Positions 11,391-21,654 are shown, counted from the first letter of the stretch. The stretch: 64,000 nucleotides of DNA from Sacculina carcini (GCA_916048095.2 OU696597.1:3369550-3433549); one strand, 5' to 3'. Notes: generated from the letters alone by a model not told the origin. Numbers and translations: made by a program.

Positions 11391-14300
11391 TCTGTAGCGG
11401 GCCGGCAGTTGCACTGCGCGGCCGGAACGCGTGTAATGAACGACGGTGTCTCTGACTAGCGGTGGCGCCGGCGCTGTAGAGTCCGAGGCGTTCTGCGGCG
11501 TCGCAGGCGCCGAGTGGTCGATGGCGTCGGTGGATGTCGGTGACGGTGTCGCGACGTTCAGCTGCAGTGGGAGGTAGAAATTTCGTCCCCGACACGCGAC
11601 GCGCCGTTGCTGGTGGACGGGGCGTGACGGTATCCAGTGTACCACCGGGGCGTTGACGAACACCACCGTTTTTACGGTTGACGCCGTCGGACGGGTTCTC
11701 CGTAGAATGGACTTTGGCGCGTCTGACCCTGGACTCTCACAGTGTGTCGGTGGTCGGTTGATGTGTGGGGATTGCCCGTCTTCACCCGGCGTAAGTTCCA
11801 GGTGAGCCGGAATACAGCGGTCAATGCTCACGCGGGTTTGACGGGCGCCGCTTCGGATGGACAGCGTTTTCTCGTCGCGTTCGGCAACACTGAATGGTCC
11901 GCGGTAGACCGGCGACAGACCTGAGTGGCCGTCGGCACGAACAAAGACGTGCGTGCTCGAACGAAGGGCGTGCGGCACGTGTGACTGGTGCTGTGTCTGG
12001 CGTGGCGGCGTCGGGCGAAGCTCATGCATGGCAGCTTTGAGTCGCTCACAAAACGTGATGGGTGACAATTCCGGTGCAGCGGAAGGTGTCACCAATTCAC
12101 CTGGCAAACGAAGCGGCTCGCCGTAAACCAGTTCCGCACTGGAGCACCCGATGTCGGTCTTGACGGCCGAGCGTATGCCGAGCAGCACCAGCGGGAGACG
12201 GTCGGTCCAGTTGTTGTTGTTGCAGGTCGCGCGCAAACTGGCCTTGAGCTGCCGGTGGGCCCGCTCAACGAGGCCGTTCGCCTGAGGGTGGTACGCTGTG
12301 GTGCGCTTCTTCTTGACACCCAGAAGCGTCATCAATGAGGACCACAACCGCGACTCGAATTGCGGACCTTGATCGCTCACGATCGAGTCGGGCACCCCGA
12401 AACGTGCGATCCACTGTCGCAGCAACGCCTTCGCGACATCCTCGGCTGTGGTGCGAGCCAGCGGAATTGCTTCGATCCATCGCGTGTAGCGGTCGATGAC
12501 CGTCAGCATATGCGTGAACCCGTCTGAGGTCGGCAGGGGACCCACCAAGTCGATATGGAGGTCGGCGAATCGGCTGGATGGAGGGCGGAAGGCATGTGGT
12601 GCTGCACGCGTGTGTCGGTGTGTCTTGGCGCGTTGACACTGAAGGCATGTTCGAACCCAGCTCTGGACATCTTTTTTCAGTCCGCGCCACACGAACCGCT
12701 CGGCTACCATCTTCTGACTGGCGGCTACGCCCGGGTGTGCGAGGTCGTGGAGCAGGTTGAAGAACGGCCGCCGAAGTGCCGTCGGCAGCACTGGACGACA
12801 CCGGCCGGTCGAGTAGTCGCACCACAGACGACGCCCGCAGTCGAGCGGCACGTGCCTCAGCCTCAGGGAGTGATCCCCGTCAGCGGCCTGCACCAGCTGT
12901 AGCGTGTCGGCGTCCTCCTGTTGCGCGTCGGCCAGCGCTGAAAAATCGTCGAACGGCGGCGTCGGAGCGACCAGCATGCCGACGGTGCGCGAGAGGGCGT
13001 CGGACACTGGGTTTTGCTCGCCGGGAACGTGTCTGATGTCCGACGTGAATTGTGACACGTAGTCCAGATGGCGCACCTCTCGTGGCGAGTACGTGTCGGC
13101 TCCCGAGCCGATGGCTGACGTGAGCGGCTTATGGTCGCTGAAAAGGGTGAAAGTTCGGCCCTCCAGCGTGTGGCGGAAGTGGCGCACGGCGCTGTACGCG
13201 GCCAACAGCTCCCTGCCGAACGTGCTGTAGCGCCTCTCGGTCGGTGTCAGTTGTCGCGAGTGGAAGCTCAGTGGCCTCCAGACTCCGTCGACGTACTGGT
13301 GCAGTACACCACCGACTCCTGTGGCGGACGCGTCTACCTGCACGCTCAGTGGGGCCCCGGTGACCGGGAAGGCCAGCTGCACGATGTCGGTGAGTGCTCG
13401 TTTGGCCCGGGAGAAAGCATCTCGGGCGTCCGGCGTCCATGTGACCGGCTTCTGTGAGCGCTTCGTCCTCGTGTCGATTAGCGCGTGTAGTGGGGCGAGC
13501 AGTTGGGATGCCTGCGGTATCAGCCGGTGGTAGAACGTTACCATCCCGATGAAACGGCGTAGCTGCGCCTGTGTGGCCGGCTCGGGGAAGCTCTGTACCT
13601 CGGCCGCTTTCTTGGCCGTGGGCGCCACCCCGGCGTGAGACAGATGGTGTCCGAGGAAGTCTAGCTCCGACACGCCCACGACACATTTGCCGACGTTGAG
13701 CTGCACTCCGATGTCGTTGAGTCGCTGCAAAACAGCGCGCAGATGTCGCTCGTGCTCCTCCACCGACTTGCTGGCCACGAGTATGTCGTCTACATACGCA
13801 AAACAGCCGTCGACGCCCCGAAGTGCCTCGTCGAGGAAACGCTGGAACGTTTGTGCGGCAGACCGCAGGCCAAAGCACAGCCTGCGAAACTCAAAGAGGC
13901 CGAACGGCGTCACCACGGCGGTCTTCGGCACGTCCTCTTCTGCGACAGGTATGTGGTGATATGCGCGCACAATGTCGAGCCGCGAAAAAACGGTGGAGCC
14001 GGCGAGTTGGGCGACGCTGTCGTGCAGAAACGGCACCGGGTACCGGTCGGGTTTGGTGATGGCGTTGAGTGCGCGGTAGTCGCCGCACACTCGCAGACCA
14101 CCGTCCGCCTTGGGAACCACGTGAAGCGGGCTCGACCATGCGCTGGACGAGCGTCGGACGATGCCCAGCGATAGCAGTCTGTCAAACTCTCGCCGCACTG
14201 CCGCGAGTTTTTCCGGTGCGAGGCGACGGACGCGGCCGTACACCGGCTGTCCCTGTGTCGGGATGCGGTGCACCGTGTTGTGTACCGGCGGCCGGTTGAA

Positions 14301-14870
14301 GTCGGGCTGTGCGGTGATCGTCGGGAACTCCTGCAGTACGTGCTCCCAGTTCATGGGGTTCACACTCATGATACCACACGCCGCCGCTATGGCCGGATGT
14401 GGCGTCGAAAATACGACAGACGAGCCGTCACTGAGCTGCCGCTGCGCCATGTCGATGGAGAGCCGGAAGTTGGCGAGGAAGTCGGCACCCAGGATGGCCG
14501 TCGGAGTGTCGGCGACGACGAAGCACCACTTGTACGTGACGGCCGACATGCCGGCGAGACGCAGTGTGGCGCGGTACGTTCCGTGAGCGGTGATCGGTCG
14601 ACCGTCCGCCGCACGCAGCCGCGGTGTGCTGTCGGAGCTCTCCACGGCTGACTGTTGCAATCTGCTGCGCGGCCACACACTGACCTGGGCGCCGGTGTCC
14701 ACCAACAGACTCTGGCCGGAGGTCAGGTCGGTGACGAACAACAGCGGCTGTGGTTGTGTCGCTGAGACGGGCGCTACTTGCCCCAGCGCGGATAGTTTAA
14801 AGTCGGCCGGAAGCTGCACGGCGCGCGGCAGTTGATGGCGTCGCGGCCGAACGCACGATGGTAATAGCAC
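11388..14870 (-). CDS. Gypsy Pol polyprotein (protease, RT, RNase H, integrase)
   Basis: A 1160-codon open frame. Aspartic protease motif LLVDTGA at residues 56-62; RT with VCGDYRALN (about 261), TPFGLFEF (about 321) and catalytic YVDD at 359-362; RNase H with VQVDASATG and FSDHKPLT; integrase with an H-x-H-C-C zinc region (LLHDLAHPG to CLQCQRAK) and DDE blocks DLHIDLVGPL, IVSDQGPQF and GLVERAHRQ. These would mature Gag-Pol, make cDNA and insert it. Pol lies in the -1 frame relative to gag and overlaps it by 97 bases. It is most likely made by frameshifting at the heptamer at 14795-14801 rather than from its first ATG. No internal stop is seen. Confidence 0.93.
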   Translation of the reverse strand: MLLPSCVRPRRHQLPRAVQLPADFKLSALGQVAPVSATQPQPLLFVTDLTSGQSLLVDTGAQVSVWPRSRLQQSAVESSDSTPRLRAADGRPITAHGTYRATLRLAGMSAVTYKWCFVVADTPTAILGADFLANFRLSIDMAQRQLSDGSSVVFSTPHPAIAAACGIMSVNPMNWEHVLQEFPTITAQPDFNRPPVHNTVHRIPTQGQPVYGRVRRLAPEKLAAVRREFDRLLSLGIVRRSSSAWSSPLHVVPKADGGLRVCGDYRALNAITKPDRYPVPFLHDSVAQLAGSTVFSRLDIVRAYHHIPVAEEDVPKTAVVTPFGLFEFRRLCFGLRSAAQTFQRFLDEALRGVDGCFAYVDDILVASKSVEEHERHLRAVLQRLNDIGVQLNVGKCVVGVSELDFLGHHLSHAGVAPTAKKAAEVQSFPEPATQAQLRRFIGMVTFYHRLIPQASQLLAPLHALIDTRTKRSQKPVTWTPDARDAFSRAKRALTDIVQLAFPVTGAPLSVQVDASATGVGGVLHQYVDGVWRPLSFHSRQLTPTERRYSTFGRELLAAYSAVRHFRHTLEGRTFTLFSDHKPLTSAIGSGADTYSPREVRHLDYVSQFTSDIRHVPGEQNPVSDALSRTVGMLVAPTPPFDDFSALADAQQEDADTLQLVQAADGDHSLRLRHVPLDCGRRLWCDYSTGRCRPVLPTALRRPFFNLLHDLAHPGVAASQKMVAERFVWRGLKKDVQSWVRTCLQCQRAKTHRHTRAAPHAFRPPSSRFADLHIDLVGPLPTSDGFTHMLTVIDRYTRWIEAIPLARTTAEDVAKALLRQWIARFGVPDSIVSDQGPQFESRLWSSLMTLLGVKKKRTTAYHPQANGLVERAHRQLKASLRATCNNNNWTDRLPLVLLGIRSAVKTDIGCSSAELVYGEPLRLPGELVTPSAAPELSPITFCERLKAAMHELRPTPPRQTQHQSHVPHALRSSTHVFVRADGHSGLSPVYRGPFSVAERDEKTLSIRSGARQTRVSIDRCIPAHLELTPGEDGQSPHINRPPTHCESPGSDAPKSILRRTRPTASTVKTVVFVNAPVVHWIPSRPVHQQRRVACRGRNFYLPLQLNVATPSPTSTDAIDHSAPATPQNASDSTAPAPPLVRDTVVHYTRSGRAVQLPARYR

Positions 14871-15670
14871 ATACCGGCGTCGGCTTCGTCGGTGCGTGGC
14901 GGTGAGCGCGTTCTGGAGCGGCTGCGCTGTCGACGATACGCTCCTGGTGCCGGCTCTCGTGCGCGTGCCGTCGTCATCTCACGCACAGCTGCGGTCAGCT
15001 CTGTAACGGCGGCGAGCAGCTGCTGCACAGCCGGATCCGCTCTGGCACTGCCGCGGGCTGCCTCGTGCGTCGACTGCACCGCCGCTAAGGACACCAGCGG
15101 CTGGTCGGCGCGTGTGGCGTCCATGAAGCGGTCGGCGGCGGCCGCCAGCTCGCTGAGTGACGTCGTGTCCGGCAGCAAAGAGATTGCCGCCTTGACGTTG
15201 TTGGGCAGCCGCTGTAGAAACAGGGTTCGAAGTAGCCCGGTGTCGACAGAAGAGCTACCGGCCCCTTCGAGCTCCCCTCGCATGCGGCGGAGCAGCTGCG
15301 ACGGATTCTGGTCGCCCAGATGCTGGTGCCGCAGCATGGCGTCCAGCCGGGCCGCTCGTGACTGCGCCATGCGCGTCGTCAGCTTCTCGCACAAAAGTTG
15401 AAAATTCGGCGGCCCCCTGATGACGTCTTTCAGCTCTGTGGCCACATCCATCGGCAGATTGGCCACTAAGAACTGGAACTGCCTGACGGGTGAAGTGATT
15501 CCCGAAACGGCAAACGCGCAGCTCACCTGTGTGAGCCAGAGTTCTGGCTCCTCGGGCGAGAAAGGCGGCAGCCGGAATGATGTGGCAGGTCGGCCGTTGT
15601 CGCCTTCATCTTCGCGTTGCACTGGCTCGCCGTCTGTTAAGTGCGGGAAAGCGGCGGTGTCGTTGGGCAT
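14774..15670 (-). CDS. Gypsy Gag polyprotein (CsRn1-like)
   Basis: 298 codons. The N-terminal half (RLPPFSPEEPELWLTQVSCA, PPNFQLLCEKLTTRM, LGDQNPSQLLRRMRGEL) is a capsid-like region; an Arg/Ser-rich stretch and then the zinc motif C-YY-H-RAFGRDAIN-C-RAP-C (C-x2-H-x9-C-x3-C) close the protein. That unusual CHCC pattern is characteristic of CsRn1-type Gags. The product would form virus-like particles and package element RNA in the cytoplasm. The frame stops 11 bases after the end of a TTTAAAC heptamer. The leader from the primer site to the ATG is about 35 bases. Confidence 0.9.
   Translation of the reverse strand: MPNDTAAFPHLTDGEPVQREDEGDNGRPATSFRLPPFSPEEPELWLTQVSCAFAVSGITSPVRQFQFLVANLPMDVATELKDVIRGPPNFQLLCEKLTTRMAQSRAARLDAMLRHQHLGDQNPSQLLRRMRGELEGAGSSSVDTGLLRTLFLQRLPNNVKAAISLLPDTTSLSELAAAADRFMDATRADQPLVSLAAVQSTHEAARGSARADPAVQQLLAAVTELTAAVREMTTARAREPAPGAYRRQRSRSRTRSPPRTDEADAGMCYYHRAFGRDAINCRAPCSFRPTLNYPRWGK
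14795..14801 (-). promoter_or_regulatory. -1 ribosomal frameshift slippery heptamer T TTA AAC (gag/pol)
   Basis: In the gag frame the codons read ACT TTA AAC TAT, so the heptamer is in the canonical X XXY YYZ register, just upstream of the gag stop. A -1 slip yields TTT AAA CTA, continuing directly into the open pol frame (FKLSALGQ). The G+C-rich sequence that follows could hold a stimulatory structure, but folding was not computed. The second Gypsy element carries the same heptamer at the same place. Confidence 0.85.
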
Positions 15671-15705
15671 GACTCACGAAATCAAAAAACAAAAACTAAA
15701 ACAAA

Positions 15706-15723
15706 ATCACGTCGGGGTCACCA
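15706..15723 (-). promoter_or_regulatory. Primer binding site complementary to tRNA-Trp
   Basis: On the element strand TGGTGACCCCGACGTGAT lies one base after the 5' LTR. It is complementary to the 3' end of animal tRNA-Trp, including CCA, and would prime minus-strand DNA synthesis. The identical 18-mer occurs at 31068 in the second Gypsy element. Confidence 0.92.
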
Positions 15724-15724
15724 G

Positions 15725-16013
15725 TTTAGCGTGGAAAACACTAGGAATTGATGCGAGTTTAATATCACACGAGATCGAGAAGACACGATGTGTGTGCTAC
15801 GAGCGCGCCAGCAAGAAGGAGGAAAACGCGGGGTATCGAGCACAGTGACAGTGTCACACAATATGCATGCCAAGATTTGTGGCATGATATTTACAATCAA
15901 ACATGAGACACACATAAGAAGATATGATGAAATAAACTATATGGTACACAGATAAAATAACAATGTAATAATCAAACACACGGCGCAGTCGCGAACGCGG
16001 CGCAGTCGCTACA
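15725..16013 (-). repeat. 5' LTR of the young Gypsy element
   Basis: In element orientation it starts TGTAGCG at 16013 and ends GCTAAA at 15725. It should carry the element's promoter and, in the 3' copy, the poly(A) signal; ATTAAA occurs on the element strand within about 40 bases of its end. A clear TATA box was not assigned. Confidence 0.92.
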
Positions 16014-17106
16014 CTTAGACCTCTCTAAAGCGTTTGATTCATTAGATCATGAGATATTAATGAAAAAACTTGAAAACATTGGAATTAGGGGACTTTGTTT
16101 AAAGCTATTTAAGAGCTACCTGGAAAACAGATTACAAACAGTATTTTATAATAACCGATACTCTACAAAAAAATATTTAAACAAAGGTGTACCCCAGGGG
16201 TCGATTCTGGGGCCCATTCTTTTTCTTATATATGTGAATGACCTTTCTAACTCTAGCAAAAAACTAAGCTTCACCCTTTATGCAGATGATACAAATGCAA
16301 TTTTGGCTAATAATAATATTGAGGATTTACATAGAGAAATTCAAGAAGAATTAAAGCAGGTACATGAATGGATATTACATAATCAATTGAAACTAAATAC
16401 CAAAAAATCTAACTTTATATTGTTCCAAAACAGGTCAAGACAGCACACGTTTCCGACTGTTTATCTAAACGATCAAAAAATGGATAGAGTTGGAAAAACA
16501 AAATTCCTCGGCGTTATTATCGACGAAAATATAAATTGGAAAGACCATATTGAGCATGTATTTGGCAAAATTTCCAAAATTTGTGGTGTTTTATATAAAG
16601 TAAGATACCAGTTAACGACAGAAGCCTTAATTAGTATCTACTATACTCTTATATATCCTCATCTAATATATTGTAGCGCTAATTGGTCTTGCACATGGCC
16701 TTCCTTCCTTCTTAGAATCAAACTTATCCAAAACAGAGTTTTACGATGCATTGCTCACAAAAATAAATTCGGATCTATCAGCGATATTTACCAAAATTAA
16801 AAAATTCAACAATTCCACACAATTCGAAACAAATTCTTGATCTTACTAATCAGTAAAAATCTCAAATGCAAAAACCGTAAACACAACATATTCACTCGGG
16901 AAAGCACTGTAATTAGTACACGAAGTAGTTATAATTTAACTCCACCAAGATTTCGAACAATGTTATTCAAGTACAGTATTCTGTATTACGGGCCTCAGTT
17001 GTGGAATGGTTTGCCGATGTCTGTGAAGGAATTGTTATATATTGAGAGCGACGTGGAGAAAATAAAACAAGCTATAAATGCCTATTATAAAAATTTACCC
17101 ACTTAA
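16014..17106 (+). pseudogene. Jockey/CR1-type non-LTR retrotransposon, 3' segment (rest of RT)
   Basis: Continuation of the RT split by the Gypsy element: LDLSKAFDSLDHEI, GVPQGSILGPILFLIYVNDL and the catalytic FTLYADDT, followed by thumb-like sequence (KTKFLGVIIDENINWKDHI). An in-frame TAA at 16798-16800 interrupts the C-terminal part, which continues in the same frame (HTIRNKFLI, YYGPQLWNGLP) to the stop at 17106. The element is therefore dead from its own mutations as well as from the insertion. It is related to, but clearly distinct from, the minus-strand relic at 51.7-53.6 kb. Confidence 0.9.
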
Positions 17107-18277
17107 CTCAGGTCAAAAGTTGTATGATGTAGTTTTGTTTTGCTATCAATTGTTACGTATTCGTGAATTTATGAATAAATATGAATCTGGGAAAGAGAAT
17201 AGATATGTATGAATGTGTTTATGCATGAGGTATTGGTATGTTGTGTGTATATCTGTGTCTTTATGTGTTTGCTTCCAAAATATTTGTCTGTTTGCGCATT
17301 GTGTGTATGTGTGGGTATGTGTATCAAATGTGCGTATGTAATTGAATACGTGTTAGGTGTTGTATGGTCATATGTACGGAGACGAGTATGGGAGTTGTAT
17401 ACGCGTGCACTTTGTTTGCATATAGCCGTATTTTTGCGTATTGTTTCATGTGTATATGTGTATGAGAATATGTGTACGAATATGTATGGTAGACTGTGGT
17501 AGGTATGGTTATATGTTTGTTGTGTATCATTGTATATGAATAGTGTTTATATGTGATCGCGCGCGCATGAGTGTGCATGTATGTACTTGTGTATAAATAA
17601 CCTGGTTTGATAAAATTATTTCCACCTGTACAAGTGAAATGTAAGCCTGTCTATGAGCATTAGCTCGACGGTTCTTTTGCCAATTGTGATATTTATTGTT
17701 TGAACATTGTATATTTGTGTGTGGCAATACATGGTTAAATACAAATACAAAATACAGAGGATCTCTTTTATATATATAGATATATGCTTAACAAAACAGG
17801 TAACGAATACAGATCACAACATTATTTCTACACTCAAAGTCAAACAGGTTTCATAGTTTCGTTCTGCAAAAACGCATAATCAAGATGAATTTGCAAGAAT
17901 ATATAGCTTTCCAAGCAATTGAGGGCAATTAATGATTGGAGCCAGTTGCCAAATGGAACCTTCAACCAGACGACAACACAGATGTTCAAACAGAAATATG
18001 ATATCTAGAAAGTAGCAGCCACGAGTATTTGAGACTCATTTCTGCTGACACAACGAAGTACAAAACGAAGACACGAAACAAAATACTCATATACAAGCAA
18101 GCTCATATACATATACAAACATGCATGTACTCTACACATACATCCACATACTCATATACATAGCAAGCTCTTAGTGAAAAACTTGCTTATACACAATAAC
18201 GAGTATGGTTATACATGCTATCGAGAACAGGAATAGTTACAGCAAACTGTATAATTGTGTGTGTGTGTGTGTGTCAG
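17107..18277. other. 3' tail of the non-LTR element, then sequence without recognised genes
   Basis: TGTGTATGT-rich, low-complexity DNA fills 17200-17580. Open frames here are made of Cys/Val or His/Thr repeats. Further right, 17750-18200 is AT-rich with repeated CATATACA motifs and no domain. Confidence 0.5.
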
Positions 18278-18410
18278 TTTGTGATGAATGTGATCGTGAA
18301 TGGGAGGGTGATTGTCCTGTACACGGCCCGCTCGAGGTTGTTGACGACACCAAGGTACGTATTCACCGAGCTGGCACAATATTGCCAACTAACTATTTGT
18401 CCAGTCTTCC
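18278..18410 (+). CDS. PRDM-like gene, exon with pre-SET zinc knuckle
   Basis: After a (GT)9 tract and CAG acceptor at 18275-18277 the exon reads CDECDREWEGDCPVHGPLEV, the C-x2-C / GDCPxHGPL signature preceding the PR/SET domain of PRDM7/9-type proteins. The continuation VRIHRAGTILP resembles the following NRAxLxLP segment, so the GTACGT at 18355 is probably not the donor used; the true exon end is not resolved. It precedes the exons at 20030 and 20970, which continue the same domain in the right order. PRDM9-type proteins methylate histone H3 in the nucleus. Confidence 0.75.
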
Positions 18411-19421
18411 ATTTTTAGTGCTGAATTCGTCCACATATTCATGCTTGTCGCATCATGTTCGGTGTTTTTTCATGTTTTGGTAGTTTTCTGATATATGGTT
18501 CATGTTGTGTGTGAGGGTGTACGAGCGCAATAACACCAGATACGTATATGTTATTGAGTGACCTGTCAAGGTCACAGGCACTTGTGTGTGCGTTCATGTA
18601 TGTGTGCGTGCTAGTCAGTGTGATTCGTGTTGCGGGCCTGTGAAGTCATAGTGTGATCGTATTGTGCGGTAGTTGTGTGTGTGCATATACTATAATTGTG
18701 TTTTGAAAGGGCGTTTTGATTGTGCTGAGTAAAACATAACAGTTCACAATTAACCAATTTGCCGATTCCGAAACGTCAGCTTCAAGTTTTAAGGACAATG
18801 AATTTGCCTTATTAGTGTTAAAATATAGCACCTACTTCATTTCGCGTGTTGTATACAAATATACTCTTCGTACTGTCCGATATAGTCCTATGGCTGATAT
18901 TGCGTCTTATGATCCGATGCACTTCATAGACCGTAAACCACTATATACTGATATGAGCATTGACAACATATTAGTATTTCGAGTCATTGATCAGCCAGAC
19001 AATATCTTCTCGTGACAAAAGAGGTTTCGAATTGACTATAATTCATAGAAGTTTGTCAATCATGAACACTATGTCTACATTGTTCAGTTTTTACTCCTTT
19101 TTGCAACGTACAATTACGCGCAGGATTTGAATAACAACGACGAATGGTGGATATTTTCTTTTTCACTGCCCTGTTATGTATATTATCTTTTCGAGACGAC
19201 CTAGAATTTCCCTTGACCATCAAGTGATTCACTGGGTACTATAATATATTTTCTCTTCTAGTGTTAGTCTCTTCAGGTTGAAATCTAATGTTGCTTCAAT
19301 ATCTTGATTTCCGGGAAATAGACACAATTTTTTCCTGTCATGACAGGAATCGGCGATAAAATAGGATAATATGAAATATAATAGCGAATTTGCCAACTTG
19401 CCAATATGAATTGTGTAGGAC

Positions 19422-19480
19422 AGTGGTTCCCAATCCTTTTGGGAATCCGCCGCGTACCACCTGGTTCCAGAGAATCTCAA
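19422..19480. mobile_element. hAT-type terminal sequence
   Basis: CAGTGGTTCCCAATCCTTTT is followed by CCGCGTACCACC, a typical hAT 5' terminus. The preceding octamer is GTGTAGGA. A matching right end was not found, so the element's extent is unknown. Confidence 0.45.
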
Positions 19481-20029
19481 TTCGGTCATATATCACATTA
19501 TCTATATAATTGTACAAGTAGAATACACAAAGCAACTGAAAAAACAACTCAATGTGAGGACTGTATTTGCTTCTTCTCCACCAGCTGGTCAATGAGGGAC
19601 ATTACTTTGCTCACAGCTTATCAGAAATCATGCCCTGGTGCTATAGTTCATCACCCTGAAAGTGTTCGCGTTTTACTTGGAAGGTCTTCGGGTACCATTA
19701 GTGTTACACGTATCACAGGATCCACGTACTACGCCTATCTTCATGTATATTGATGACAGGTGGAGCTTGGCAGTAGTGGTGACCGCTGTGATCTCACCAG
19801 GCCCTCATTCATCAGCATCGACCGGTCAAACATCGAACACGCCGGTAAAGGTGGCTGCTACATGTGTATATATGCATTTGTGAAAGATAGTGTTAATATA
19901 GTTGAGTAGATGTATTAGATTCACTTCTCACAATCAGATAGACCCATTCATAGGCGGTACATGTCGCATGACATTAGCAGATCGTTGCAGATTTCAGGTT
20001 GACGTATATCGTGTTACTCGCTGTGTCAG

Positions 20030-20136
20030 GCATTTGGACGGGGAAGTTTTTACCGTCGCGTGTCAGATTCGGGCCATATGAAGGCATTGTTCGCACTGAT
20101 AAACGAATTGCCACATTGTCCGGATACAGTTGGGAG
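20030..20136 (+). CDS. PRDM-like gene, PR/SET exon 2
   Basis: Acceptor GTGTCAG at 20023-20029 and donor GAG/GTGAGT at 20136/20137. The exon encodes GIWTGKFLPSRVRFGPYEG and later ATLSGYSWE, matching the G-x-W...FGPYEG...YSW core of the PR/SET fold, which helps bind S-adenosylmethionine. It starts within a glycine codon (phase 1) and ends in phase 0, which joins the next exon in frame. Confidence 0.85.
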
Positions 20137-20461
20137 GTGAGTCAGCGTTTGATGCAGTTATGTATCAACTTCAGGAAACGCACGATTTATAATATAACAC
20201 GATAAACACATGATCAGTGTATGCGGTGTGTGAATGTGGTTTTGTTTCGGATTTTTATCTATATTATATACGTATGATTGTAGACAAACTTTATTTAGAG
20301 TTTAGTTGTGGCTGATATTGTTGGCTAAATTTTAACCATAATAATATAAAAATATGTCACTTAAATCCAATAATTATGAAGTTTGCATACATATCGCTTA
20401 AGTCCGTTTGATTAAGGGCGAATTATATTGAATAGGGACTCTGGGCGAATTATATGACATT

Positions 20462-20650
20462 TCTTTGGGCGAATTGTATACTCCAATAGCCCCTGTCATG
20501 TATTCTGGGAGGTGGTCCTCTCTAATACGTCTTCCGTCCTTGTGGCGTCATATCGTGTAGAGGGTCGGTTCTGCGGTGACAGCGACACCTGTGTATTCAT
20601 AAGCTTCGGGTTGTTCCCGTGTAGCAGCTGTCACTTGAAGCATTGAGCAT
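20462..20650. repeat. Dispersed repeat, copy also at about 63400-63640
   Basis: GTGGTCCTCTCTAATACGTC, TTGTGGCGTCATA, GAGGGTCGGTTCTGCGGTGA and CCGTGTAGCAGCTGTCACTT occur in the same order and orientation at both sites. The right copy has extra inserts. It is an unclassified interspersed repeat lying in the intron between PRDM exons. Confidence 0.8.
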
Positions 20651-20969
20651 TTAACTTTTAAGACTTCGTTTCAGCAGTGGGGAGTATTCACTGATGGGTG
20701 ATACCTAGTATTGTTGGCATGGGTAATAAGCTGATTGTTGCGTGATTCAAAGAGTAATGTAGAGAAGCATAGCGGCGTTAAATAGTGCAGGAATACTAGA
20801 GAAGAGAGAAGGGAGAGTTGAGAAAGATGCAGGAAACGTGCACCTTCTTTGATTATGTCAATTGTGGTACATACATTTTATCTCGGTCGCGGACATGATG
20901 ATAGGTTTTTGCTAATTGTATGACTGATTTTATAACCATCTGTGTGTGTGTGTGTGTGTTGAATGCAAG

Positions 20970-21112
20970 ATTCGTAAGAAAGGAAAGGTGGACAGCTACC
21001 TGGATGCAGGCGACGGAGCGTACAGTAATTGGCTGCGTTATGTCAACTGTGCTCGCTTCGAGGAGGAACAGAATGTTATCGCCTTTCAGTACAAGTCGAA
21101 GATCTACTACAG
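20970..21112 (+). CDS. PRDM-like gene, PR/SET exon 3
   Basis: A (TG)n tract precedes the acceptor TGCAAG at 20964-20969. The exon encodes KVDSYLDAGDGAYSNWLRYV and NCARFEEEQNVIAFQYKSKI then YYR, the hallmark SNWxRYVNCAR..EEQN..AFQ segment of PRDM SET domains. It ends in phase 2 at AG/GTGTAT (21112/21113). The last SET segment (PGxELLVWYG) was not found before the next gene, so the gene is either truncated or its next exon was missed. Together with 18278 and 20030 it shows a real split gene on the plus strand. Confidence 0.87.
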
Positions 21113-21300
21113 GTGTATGTCAGACTCGCGGTGCACCATGGTGTCGCGGGTTCAATTCCCCGATTATCCAGTGTCTTTTGAGCAAGTCACTATAATCCAA
21201 ACCCACCTGATGTAGGGATTAAGAATACTGCCGCTTCATGACCCACTGGGTGTCATGAAGGAGGCGATTAAATAGAGGACTCTCATTTTCCTCTTCTTTT
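21113..21300 (+). repeat. Possible tRNA-derived SINE-like segment
   Basis: GGTTCAATTCC at 21149-21159, within CGCGGGTTCAATTCCCCGA, fits a tRNA B box and T-arm. An A box was not identified and no tRNA cloverleaf could be drawn. Downstream CTTCATGACCCA and TGGGTGTCATGAAG form an inverted pair. A SINE tail is plausible but not proven. Confidence 0.35.
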
Positions 21301-21654
21301 ATTCACTTTTCCTTCGTGCAACATTCAAGGGAGAGAGCGATAATTCAACAGAGTTGGCACCTCACTTGCATTACACTCCCTATTTCGTTGCGAACATGGA
21401 AAAATCAACACAGCTCTTCTGTCCACTCATTCACAGCGAATAATGCCAGGTAGCAGTGGTGGGTTGTTTTCTGAGCTTGGGCGACTATTTCTAATACTTC
21501 TTCCGTGTTTGACATCACAGTGTGGATAAGCTTGGTTCTGAGATTTAAGTTAGTTTTAGTAGTCGTACACAGAGGGGCAAAATCACCACCAATGTAAATG
21601 AAATATATATGATTACATCGATAAATTAAGGTGATAAATAATATATTAAGTGTT

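Larger units (their letters stand above)
11088..16013 (-). mobile_element. Young CsRn1-like Ty3/Gypsy retrotransposon, 4926 bp, nested in a non-LTR RT
   Basis: Two 289-bp LTRs bound minus-strand gag and pol. The insertion is flanked by the 4-bp direct repeat CTTA (11084-11087 and 16014-16017). Removing the element and one CTTA copy restores the host element's RT frame. The LTRs differ at one position (G at 11138, T at 15775), which indicates recent insertion. A primer site complementary to tRNA-Trp, the C-x2-H-x9-C-x3-C Gag motif and the 4-bp duplication together match the CsRn1 clade. No env-like frame is present. gag and pol are uninterrupted, so the copy may be competent or nearly so; expression is unknown. 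Confidence 0.93.

Noticed and set aside
12089-14680. Many open frames of 60-250 codons on both strands across the Gypsy pol
   Set aside because: They are shadows of the G+C-rich pol and gag frames, rich in Arg, Ala and Pro, with no domains of their own.
11088-16013. An endogenous retrovirus (errantivirus) with an env gene
   Set aside because: pol runs to within about 10 bases of the 3' LTR and no env-like frame is present in this or the other two LTR elements.
21120-21200. A tRNA gene, suggested by GGTTCAATTCC
   Set aside because: No A box, anticodon arm or acceptor stem could be placed. At most it is a SINE head.
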